Below, piece after piece: positions 55,101-63,115 of a stretch of 64,000 bases of DNA. Every line of letters starts with the position of its first letter. The stretch's first letter is position 1. This stretch comes from Desertivirga brevis (GTDB lineage Bacteria; Bacteroidota; Bacteroidia; Sphingobacteriales; Sphingobacteriaceae), in the NCBI RefSeq assembly GCF_017355835.1, contig NZ_JAFEWF010000005.1, positions 1 to 64,000 of the forward strand, given 5' to 3'. A model generated the notes under the pieces. It was not told where the DNA came from. It saw only the letters and a program-made list of their open reading frames with translations, and searched no databases. Position numbers and translations under genes: made by a program.

Positions 55101-56243
55101 GTTGAAAGGGAATGGGTGAATATCATTATTTCTGATAATGGAAAGGGTATTCCTGAAGAGTTTCATGAGAAGCTTTTCGAAAACTTTTTCCAGGTAGAAG
55201 GCCGCGACTTTAGCATTGGAACAGGCATAGGACTTGCCCTGTCTAAAAGTATAATGGAACTTCATAAAGGCTCCATAAAGGTTAAAAGTCGTCTTCAGCA
55301 AAATGATAAGCCCGGCGAAACAAGCTTTACTGTTACACTTCTAATTGGGAAAGAACACCTTGAGAACGAAGTACTTGTTCCCGCCTATATGAATAGTGAT
55401 AATGCAGATTTGTATCAGGTACAATCGGCGATAACAGAATGGATTGAAGATGATGTGAAAGTACCAGTTGAAAAACGGCATACAGTGCTGGTAGTAGAGG
55501 ATAATGAAGATGTAAGACAGTTTATCAAAGATGCACTTAATTCACAATATCATATCCTTGAAAGTGCTGATGGTGTGGAGGGACTTTCTGCTGCATTTGA
55601 GAATATTCCTGATCTTATTGTTAGTGACGTTATGATGCCGAAAATGGATGGTCTTGACTTTTGCCGCAGAGTAAAAAATGACGAACGTACAAGTCACATT
55701 CCTGTGTTATTGCTTACTGCGCGTACAGCTTATATTCATCAGGTTCATGGCTTTGATAAGGGTGCTGACGCTTATATAACCAAACCATTTTCAGTACAGA
55801 TCCTGCAATTACAAGTACGTAATATACTGGCATCGAAGGATGCTTTACGTCTCAAATACTCCTCACAGCTTATACTTCAGCCGCAAAATTTTACAGTAGA
55901 ATCACCTGAAGAAAAATTCCTTCAAAGATTGATGGAAATAGTGGAGAAGAATATGGAAAGCGCAGAATTCGGAGTCGCCGACCTGGTAGATGAAATAGGA
56001 ATGAGTAAAACTGTTCTCTACAAAAAAGTACAAGCTCTTACCGGTATTTCCATAGGCGATTTTATCAAATCTATCCGGCTAAAGCGCGCAGCTATGCTCC
56101 TCCAGCAAAATAAAATTGGAATTGCAGAAGTAGCCTACTCTGTAGGATTTAATGATCGTAAGTATTTCAGCAAGGAGTTTAAGAAACAATATAACTTATC
56201 ACCCTCCGAGTATATTCAGCAGTTTAGTCCCGAAGAAGGTTAA
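52101..56243 (+). CDS. hybrid two-component regulator (HTCS) of the beta-glucan locus
   Basis: 1380 residues from the ATG at 52101 (a TTG just before it is also in frame). Order: signal peptide (to about 25), periplasmic propeller of Reg_prop repeats (about 30-690, with patterns such as [20 protein letters not shown]), Y_Y_Y domain (about 720-790), membrane segment (about 805-825), HisKA (about 861, [20 protein letters not shown]), HATPase_c ([27 protein letters not shown]), receiver (about 1128-1245, [14 protein letters not shown], phospho-Asp in [14 protein letters not shown]) and AraC-type HTH (last 100, [20 protein letters not shown]). It sits directly upstream of GH5, SusC and SusD genes on the same strand and should activate them when it binds a glucan oligosaccharide. 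Confidence 0.95.
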   Translation: [1380 protein letters not shown]

Positions 56244-56244
56244 T

Positions 56245-56273
56245 ACCCCAAAAATATTTTTCTACCCCTAAAA
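56245..56273. promoter_or_regulatory. ACCCC direct repeat upstream of the GH5 gene
   Basis: ACCCCAAAAA at 56245 and ACCCCTAAAA at 56264 begin 19 bases apart, directly after the HTCS stop codon and about 170-190 bases before the GH5 start. A similar pair precedes the SusC gene at 58090 and 58113, suggesting a common regulator. Confidence 0.45.
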
Positions 56274-56435
56274 GCGGAAATCTGAACCCTTCCTCCTGCT
56301 TTAGTTAAATGCTTTTTTGTACTGTTCTTAACTGAAGATCTGTGATTGTGTATCTGCCTAACAGCAGGTACTAAGATTTGAAGAAGATCAAAAGCATTGC
56401 TCAAACTAAATAATTAACCATATAAACTAAATTTC

Positions 56436-57974
56436 ATGAGAAAAAACAACCTCGCAGCTGTTGTAGCTGCCGCTATTCTTGCGGCTGTTAGCTTATCCTG
56501 TAAAAAGCCACAGACAGCGATCCCAGAAGATTTAACTGATTCTTCGAAGAACTCAAGCGGTAGTAAAGTCTCCGCTATAACGGCGCTCACTGCTATAGAT
56601 AATATGGGAACAGGGTTTAATCTTGGGAACACTTTTGATAAACCAAGCCATTCTACTGATCCCAATAACATTAAGCCTATAATCGACCTTTATTATAATG
56701 CCGGCATGAGGCATATGCGTATTCCTATAACCTGGATGGATGAATTTACCAGCAGGCTAGCTGATGCCAACGGAAATCTTAATACCAATCACACGCGGTT
56801 GGCTCAATTAAATTCAGTAGTGGATTATGCACTCGGCAAGGGGATGTATGTAGTGATCAATGCTCATCACGAACATTGGCTTAAAGACAGTTACGATGGC
56901 TCTTCAAATTATAATACAAAGTTTACAACTTTATGGACGGGCATTGCGAATTACTTCAAAAATAAGTCAGACAAGTTGATGTTTGAGGTGCTCAATGAAC
57001 CTGAAGGTAAGTTCGGGCAATGGGGAACATCAACTTTACCTACCAATAGTACAGCTATAAATCTAACACGACAGATCAATAAAGTGGGTTACGATGCAAT
57101 CCGGGCAACCGGAGGGAATAATGCTACAAGAGTGATTATGATTTCGCCGAATGGACAGGCAAATGATGGGCAGCTGGACGATGTTTATCCTGCCAAAGCC
57201 GGTCTTCCAGGCGCAGGTAACGATCTCTATTTAGCTGCTCACGTTCATTCCTATGATCCATGGAACTTTTGCGGGCAGGAGGGAAGTAATTCCAACTATC
57301 CAGGCAGACAAGCTTTCATTAATGACATTAATACTACCGCCAGCCATGCAGGTGCTTTAGGTATCCCGGTAAATTATGGAGAATTTGGTGCGGGGAGAGT
57401 AAGTGCAACAGTATCCCAGAGAGATTCATGGCAGGTAAGGGAGTATTACCGCACTATGCGTACAACCATGCTTTCTCATGATATGGCTCCCACTGTTTGG
57501 GATGACAGAGGGTGGTTCTCACTTATTTCCGGATCAGGAAGCTCTTATAATTTCGTGAATTTTATCGTTCCGCATATGATGGCCGAATCTTTACTTGGCA
57601 AAACAGTAATTCTGCTTGGAAATAACTCAAAGTTTGTAGACGGCAAAAGTGGAAGTGCACCGATGTGGTGCAATTCAACGACAATAGGCAATTCTGAAGA
57701 GTTCCTTATTGAAGACCGGGGAAACGGCAAAGTAGCACTTAAAAGCTCCGGTTTCTACACCTCTTCGGAGAATGGCGCTACTACAGGGATGAATTGCAAC
57801 CGTACTTCAGTAGGTGCAACGGAAGAATTCTGGGTGGTTTATCTTGGAGGTAATCAGATGGCCTTGATGGGCAACAACCAGAAGTTCGTTACTTCCGCAA
57901 ATGGAACCTCGGTAATGACTACAACTTCTTCCAGTATTGGGGGCTGGGAAAAATTCAACTACACTGTTCAATAA
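56436..57974 (+). CDS. GH5 endo-beta-glucanase lipoprotein with C-terminal beta-trefoil-like module
   Basis: 512 residues: lipobox LSLSC (Cys22), a linker, then a GH5 catalytic domain (about 45-385). Landmarks are GTGFNLGNTFD, MRHMRIPITW, VVINAHHEHW, LMFEVLNEPEG with the acid/base Glu188, LAAHVHSYDPWNFCG, and PVNYGEFGAG with the nucleophile Glu316, then PTVWDDRGWF. This pattern fits cellulase/endoglucanase-type GH5. Residues about 392-512 are three repeats of about 40 (LLGNNSKFVDG, KVALKSSGFYTS, QMALMGNNQKFVTS), like a fascin- or ricin-type trefoil, perhaps for carbohydrate binding. It is placed behind the HTCS gene and followed by a terminator. Confidence 0.92.
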   Translation: MRKNNLAAVVAAAILAAVSLSCKKPQTAIPEDLTDSSKNSSGSKVSAITALTAIDNMGTGFNLGNTFDKPSHSTDPNNIKPIIDLYYNAGMRHMRIPITWMDEFTSRLADANGNLNTNHTRLAQLNSVVDYALGKGMYVVINAHHEHWLKDSYDGSSNYNTKFTTLWTGIANYFKNKSDKLMFEVLNEPEGKFGQWGTSTLPTNSTAINLTRQINKVGYDAIRATGGNNATRVIMISPNGQANDGQLDDVYPAKAGLPGAGNDLYLAAHVHSYDPWNFCGQEGSNSNYPGRQAFINDINTTASHAGALGIPVNYGEFGAGRVSATVSQRDSWQVREYYRTMRTTMLSHDMAPTVWDDRGWFSLISGSGSSYNFVNFIVPHMMAESLLGKTVILLGNNSKFVDGKSGSAPMWCNSTTIGNSEEFLIEDRGNGKVALKSSGFYTSSENGATTGMNCNRTSVGATEEFWVVYLGGNQMALMGNNQKFVTSANGTSVMTTTSSSIGGWEKFNYTVQ

Positions 57975-58002
57975 GAATTAAATAACAAGATATGGTTTGA
58001 GG

Positions 58003-58028
58003 AAGGCGTCTGAAACAGACGCCTTTTT
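58003..58028 (+). terminator. intrinsic terminator after the GH5 gene
   Basis: A perfect 10-bp stem (58003-58012 with 58016-58025), loop of 3, with a run of five T at 58024-58028. It separates GH5 from the SusC/SusD operon, which therefore needs its own promoter. Confidence 0.88.
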
Positions 58029-58290
58029 GGATAGAACTATACCAGTATTCAGATGAAAAAAGCCCCGGAACAATCATCAGGACGTTTTTACCCCTATTTT
58101 GGGAATCCAGGCACCCCTGTTTCCCCCGGTTGCAGTACATATTTGTCCAACCAATATGAACGAAGTATGAACAAATTTCAACCGATCACACCAGAAGGAA
58201 TCAGACGTCACTATGTCGCACAGGTCACGTCTTAAGAAATTTCCTAAGCATTAAAAACTGAATTTTTTTAAGGTCTAATCAATTATTAAC
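58029..58290. other. promoter region of the SusC/SusD operon
   Basis: About 260 bases between the GH5 terminator and SusC. They contain the ACCCC direct repeat pair and, at about 58138, CATATTTG, which is one mismatch from the TAnnTTTG promoter element. No gene is convincing here, although a frame of about 60 codons is open on the plus strand. Confidence 0.5.
58090..58122. promoter_or_regulatory. ACCCC direct repeat upstream of the SusC gene
   Basis: ACCCCTATTT at 58090-58099 and ACCCCTGTTT at 58113-58122 match in 9 of 10 bases and begin 23 bases apart, about two helical turns. They lie 170-200 bases before the SusC start, the same distance as the similar pair before GH5. Candidate binding site of the HTCS regulator. 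Confidence 0.5.
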
Positions 58291-61200
58291 ATGGAATTTT
58301 TTTACAAGAGATCCATTACTCTACTCATTTTGATCTTCAGTTCTGTGGCCGGAACTACCTTTGCTCAAACGCTCAGAGTAACCGGACTTGTAACAGACAC
58401 TAAGGGTGAAACTTTACCTGCAGTAAGCATTAAAGTAAAAGGCAGTAACACCAGCACAGCAAGTGATATTAATGGGAAGTATAGTATCAGTGTTCCCAAC
58501 GCAAATGCTGTTCTTGTATTTAGCTTCGTTGGATTCGAAACGCGCGAGATGCCAGTAGCCGGAAAGAGTACTATTAATGTTGCCCTTCAAACTACAAGTA
58601 AAGACCTTCAGGAGGTTGTAGTTGTGGCTTACGGTACACAGAAAAAATCCAGCTTAACTGCTGCTATCTCTACTGTTAAAGGCGAGGAAATACTAAAGTC
58701 ACCAACATCTAACGTCACTAATAGTCTTGCTGGTCGCTTACCGGGCGTAACCGTTATTCAACGGAATGGGCAGCCGGGATTAAATGCTGCAGATATCAGG
58801 ATCAGAGGGGTAGCCACTCCGTCTAACTCCTCTGCACTGATTTTTGTCGACGGGGTAGAAAGGTCTTCATTTGGCGACATTGATCCCAATGAGATCGAGT
58901 CGATATCTACACTAAAGGACGCATCAGCTACAGCGCTTTATGGTATCAGAGGAGCAAATGGAGTGGTTATTGTAACCACCAAAGCAGGTAAGGCTGGCCC
59001 TCCAAAGATTTCTTATAGTTCTAATGTAAGTATTCAAACGTATACCGCTATACCTAAGCAACTTAACTCCTATGATAATGCCCGTTTGATGAACGAGGCA
59101 ATGGCCAATGATGGGCAAGCGCCACGCTGGACCGATGTGGAACTAGCCAAGTTTCAGGATGGCTCAGATCCTTATGCCTACCCTGATGTTAACTGGTTTG
59201 ATTATGTTACAAGGAAATATTATCCTCAGACACAGCATAACCTGAACGTAAGTGGAGGTACAAGTCTTATAAAGTATTTTGCTTCAGTAGGATATCTTTT
59301 TGAAGATGGTATTTTTCGCGATCTTAAATCGCCTTACGGTTACAAAACAGCTCCTTCTTACAACAGGTATAACTTTCGATCCAATGTCGACTTTAATTTC
59401 ACTAAAGACCTTACGGTTGGAGTAAGGTTGGGAGGCCGCTTAGGTAAGCGGTATCAACCTGCCGGGCAACGGGCATCCAGTGGTACCTTTAGTTACGACC
59501 ACCTTCAGGGCATCATCTCCCGCATATTACAAACACCGTCATTTGCTTATGCTCCTGAATTGCCGGGAGGCCTTATTGCAGGTAATACCGACGTAGGTAC
59601 AAATGTGTGGAACCCGCTGGCGGTATTAACTCGTTGGGGATATCGTGAAGACGAAAATAATGCTATCGAAAGTGTATTTAACCTGAATTACAAACTGGAT
59701 AAGTTGTTACCCGGATTGGCGTTCAAAGGGTTATTTTCTTATGATTCTTATTTCAACGGAACAACGCGACGCAATGCTACCTGGGCAGAATATCTCTATA
59801 ACCGGCAAAACGGCCAGATCTCGCTTAACTCTAATGGCACTCGTATAAACGATGAGCCTCCTGGCTCACTACTTGCTGATTTCAGTGGTAACGTAAATAC
59901 TAATATCCAACTGGGTTTCAATTACTCACATAGCTTCGGCAGGCACAATGTCGGTAGTATGCTACAGGGGGTAAGGCAGTTGAACAGGACCGACCGCGAT
60001 GGGGCTACCGATGCAGCACCCTTTGCGATGCAGGGTATAGTGTCAAGGACAACCTATAATTATGCAGAGAAATATTATCTGGAGTTTAACCTTGGCTATA
60101 ATGGTTCAGAGCAGTTCGCCGGTTCCAAAAAATATGGTTTCTTCCCGGCTTATTCTGCAGGTTGGACTATATCAAAGGAGGATTTCTTTAAAGATCAAAA
60201 ATGGGTTGATTACCTAAAGTTCAGAGGATCCTACGGTAAGGTTGGGAATGATAACATTGGCAATAACCGCTTCCTGTTTCTTACCCGTTATGAAACTACT
60301 GCAGGTGGTATTGGTTTCGGCTACCCTGGTCAAATTACCTCCACCCGCACTGTTAACCTGGCTCAACTTGGAAATCCAGGGGTAGAGTGGGAGACCGGTA
60401 CTAAACGTAACTTTGGTTTTGAAGGGCGTTTTTGGAGAAACAGGGTTTCCTTAACAGCCGATATTTTCGACGAAACCAGGTCCGGAATACTTTTCCAGAG
60501 AAGCTCATCTCAAGGAAGCGGTATCCTTACATTCGGAGAAGATTATCCGGCTATCAATATCAATAAAGTTTATAACAAAGGATATGAAGTTGAACTAAGC
60601 TTTAATGATCGCTCTGGAAATTTGGGTTACGGTATCAGCTCTCAGCTATCTTTCGCCAGAAATAGATACGAGTATGCTGATGACCCTTCCAATACTCCAG
60701 ACAACCTTAAGAACACTGGTCAGCGCATTAACCAATATCGTGGCTACATCACCGAGGGATTTTTCAATAGTGTTCAGGAGGTGAATGAATATATGACCAA
60801 AATAACGCCTATCGGGGGAGTAAGGCCGATTCCGGGAGATTTAAGATATCGCGATATGAATGCGGATAATAAAATCGATCAGGAAGACCGTGTACCTATC
60901 GGATATTCTAATGTCCCTGAGTATAATTACAGCATAACTCCAAATGTATCCTGGAAAGGTTTGTCGCTGTCGGTAATGTTCCAGGGCGTTGCAAATGTAA
61001 GTTCAGATGTAATTCTGACTGAGCAGAATAACGGTTTTCAGATGTATGAGCATCAGCTGAACCGTTGGACGGAAGCTACCAAAGCCACAGCAACATGGCC
61101 CGCATTACATTTCCGTGGTAATGGCTATTACAATTACCAGCTAAATGATTTCATTCTTCAGAACGCCTCCTATTTAAAACTAAGGAACGTAGAGTTTGCC

Positions 61201-61404
61201 TGGACGCTGCCTAAGAGGTGGATACAACCTGTTAAACTAAGTTCTGCGAGACTGTTTGTTAACGGGCAAAACCTGCACACCTGGACTAAATTCAAAATGT
61301 ATCTTGATCCCGAGCAGATTAATACCTACAATACCGAGTTCTCCAGACAATCAATTTATCCATCATCCCGAATTTACAACGTAGGGGTTAACCTTCAATT
61401 TTGA
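58291..61404 (+). CDS. SusC-family TonB-linked outer membrane protein
   Basis: 1037 residues: signal peptide (to about 25), carboxypeptidase-regulatory-like domain (about 28-110, VTGLVTDTKGETLPAVSIKV), then VVVVAYGTQKKSSLTAAIST and the plug domain (about 115-235, with LAGRLPGVTVIQRNGQPGLN, IFVDGVERSSFGDIDPNEIE, and ALYGIRGANGVVIVTTK), and a beta-barrel ending in IYNVGVNLQF with terminal Phe. With SusD it forms the bin-and-lid importer that takes large oligosaccharides across the outer membrane with TonB energy. It is followed by SusD after 4 bases. The substrate is probably a beta-glucan, from the GH5 gene and HTCS upstream. Confidence 0.97.
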   Translation: MEFFYKRSITLLILIFSSVAGTTFAQTLRVTGLVTDTKGETLPAVSIKVKGSNTSTASDINGKYSISVPNANAVLVFSFVGFETREMPVAGKSTINVALQTTSKDLQEVVVVAYGTQKKSSLTAAISTVKGEEILKSPTSNVTNSLAGRLPGVTVIQRNGQPGLNAADIRIRGVATPSNSSALIFVDGVERSSFGDIDPNEIESISTLKDASATALYGIRGANGVVIVTTKAGKAGPPKISYSSNVSIQTYTAIPKQLNSYDNARLMNEAMANDGQAPRWTDVELAKFQDGSDPYAYPDVNWFDYVTRKYYPQTQHNLNVSGGTSLIKYFASVGYLFEDGIFRDLKSPYGYKTAPSYNRYNFRSNVDFNFTKDLTVGVRLGGRLGKRYQPAGQRASSGTFSYDHLQGIISRILQTPSFAYAPELPGGLIAGNTDVGTNVWNPLAVLTRWGYREDENNAIESVFNLNYKLDKLLPGLAFKGLFSYDSYFNGTTRRNATWAEYLYNRQNGQISLNSNGTRINDEPPGSLLADFSGNVNTNIQLGFNYSHSFGRHNVGSMLQGVRQLNRTDRDGATDAAPFAMQGIVSRTTYNYAEKYYLEFNLGYNGSEQFAGSKKYGFFPAYSAGWTISKEDFFKDQKWVDYLKFRGSYGKVGNDNIGNNRFLFLTRYETTAGGIGFGYPGQITSTRTVNLAQLGNPGVEWETGTKRNFGFEGRFWRNRVSLTADIFDETRSGILFQRSSSQGSGILTFGEDYPAININKVYNKGYEVELSFNDRSGNLGYGISSQLSFARNRYEYADDPSNTPDNLKNTGQRINQYRGYITEGFFNSVQEVNEYMTKITPIGGVRPIPGDLRYRDMNADNKIDQEDRVPIGYSNVPEYNYSITPNVSWKGLSLSVMFQGVANVSSDVILTEQNNGFQMYEHQLNRWTEATKATATWPALHFRGNGYYNYQLNDFILQNASYLKLRNVEFAWTLPKRWIQPVKLSSARLFVNGQNLHTWTKFKMYLDPEQINTYNTEFSRQSIYPSSRIYNVGVNLQF

Positions 61405-61408
61405 TTAT

Positions 61409-63091
61409 ATGAAAAGGTTATATACATACGCAGCCTTCGCGCTTGCGCTTGCCTTAACATCCTGTAACGATAACTACCTTGATCGTGCACCCGAAGTAGC
61501 GCTTCCGGAAAGTGCTGTCTTTGCCAATCCTACACTTGCCGCACAGTTTGCAGATAATGCCTATAATTTTCTTATTGACGACTATGCCAGGCTTAACGTC
61601 CATAGAGGCATTTCCGGTCAATTTTCAGATGAAGCTGTCTCTGCAAATAATGATGTGGCGGTTCGTACCATTAACTCTGGCGACTATCAGGCTCACGCCT
61701 ATAGTGGTGTCACTAATGACATCCTTACTGTCTATGTTGATTCATACAAGGGCATCCGGATAGTAAATCAAGTTCTGGAACATTTAGATCAGATTCCTTT
61801 TCCTACTAGCGGCCGGGATCTGAGAAAGGAGTACCGTGGGCAAATGCATTTCCTAAGGGCATTTTATTACTCTGAGCTAGTGAAGCGCTTTGGAGGTGTG
61901 ATCTTCGAAACAAAAGCTGAGGCCGACCCTAATGCTGATATTAGCAAGCCAAAAAGTACTTTCGATGAATGTGTAGCTTTTATTCTTTCAGACCTTGATA
62001 TTGCAGATGCAAACCTTCCTCTTGAGTATCAGGATTCTGAGTACGGACGGGCAACCAAAGGGGCTGCTTATGCACTACGCGCACGATTACTGTTATTAGC
62101 CGCAAGTCCTTTACATAACCCTGAGAATGACCGGGCTAAATGGTCTGCTGCTGCTGCTGCCGCGCGCCGTTTGATGGTTGATCTGAATAATGAAAGGACT
62201 GTTCCTTATACACTCACAGGAACAGACTATAATCAGTTGCTTAATTATGCAAGATCTGACGAGTATATCATGATCAAACCGCGCAATGCGAGAAGCCGTG
62301 AGGGAATGTTAGTAGATTTCGTTATGTCGCCCCGCTCAGGGGGAGCTCAAGGCACCTTAAATCCTTCTCAAAACCATGTGGATCTGTATGAGATGCAGGC
62401 AACTGGTTTACCTATCTCAAATCCTGCATCAGGATACTCAGCACAAAACCCATATGCTGGCCGCGATCCCAGGTTCTATGCTAATATCTTGTATAATGAC
62501 CGCCCATGGCAAGGATGGAGGATAGATATGTGGTCTCAGCACCCAACCGAGTCTGACTTTGTAGAAGGTAGCGTAAAGCATACTGTTACCGGCTATTACT
62601 GCCGCAAGTTCTGGCCTGAAGCTTACAAGGCTAACGCTACTAACCAGGCTTTTATCAACTATATATTTTTCAGATATGGTGAAGTACTGCTTAATTATGC
62701 GGAAGCGCAAAATGAAGCATTGGATGCTCCAGACGCGAGCGTTTACCAGGCTATAAAGCAGATAAGAGATCGTGCAGGAATGCCTGAACTGCCTGCAAGT
62801 CTCACTAAAGAGGAGATGAGACAGCGCATACGTAACGAACGGGCAGTTGAGTTGGCCTTCGAAGACATTCGATGGTATGATTTGCTCCGGTGGAGAGCAG
62901 CCGATGTAATTACCCAACCTATGCGAGCCGTCAGGGTAACAAGGAACAGTAACGGCAGATTTACTTATACATGTATCACGCTTCCTGAAAGTTACCAGAA
63001 AAGGCACGAGAGTTATATGGACTTATATCCCTTCCCACGAAATGAGGTCTATAAAAGTAACGGGAAGTTGATTCAGAATCCGGGATGGTAA
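61409..63091 (+). CDS. SusD/RagB-family glycan-binding lipoprotein
   Basis: 560 residues: lipobox LALTSC (Cys19) followed by NDNYLDRAPEVALPESAVFA, the usual start of SusD proteins. TPR-like helices follow (HFLRAFYYSELVKRFGGVIF, GAAYALRARLLLLAASPLHN), with the characteristic region near the end RNERAVELAFEDIRWYDLLR and WRAADVITQPM. It sits on the cell surface as the lid of the SusC channel and binds glycan fragments. It begins 4 bases after susC, so the two are co-translated. The short gap of 24 bases to the next SusC-like gene suggests that the operon continues. Confidence 0.97.
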   Translation: MKRLYTYAAFALALALTSCNDNYLDRAPEVALPESAVFANPTLAAQFADNAYNFLIDDYARLNVHRGISGQFSDEAVSANNDVAVRTINSGDYQAHAYSGVTNDILTVYVDSYKGIRIVNQVLEHLDQIPFPTSGRDLRKEYRGQMHFLRAFYYSELVKRFGGVIFETKAEADPNADISKPKSTFDECVAFILSDLDIADANLPLEYQDSEYGRATKGAAYALRARLLLLAASPLHNPENDRAKWSAAAAAARRLMVDLNNERTVPYTLTGTDYNQLLNYARSDEYIMIKPRNARSREGMLVDFVMSPRSGGAQGTLNPSQNHVDLYEMQATGLPISNPASGYSAQNPYAGRDPRFYANILYNDRPWQGWRIDMWSQHPTESDFVEGSVKHTVTGYYCRKFWPEAYKANATNQAFINYIFFRYGEVLLNYAEAQNEALDAPDASVYQAIKQIRDRAGMPELPASLTKEEMRQRIRNERAVELAFEDIRWYDLLRWRAADVITQPMRAVRVTRNSNGRFTYTCITLPESYQKRHESYMDLYPFPRNEVYKSNGKLIQNPGW

Positions 63092-63115
63092 TCAGGAATT
63101 CTTAAACGCAGTACA

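Noticed and set aside
58053..58235. Open frame of 60 codons on the plus strand between GH5 and SusC
   Set aside because: It overlaps the candidate operator and promoter region, has no protein-like pattern, and lies just after a strong terminator.
62438..63007. 189-codon frame on the minus strand inside susD
   Set aside because: SusD is unambiguous on the plus strand; the mirror frame has no recognisable domain.
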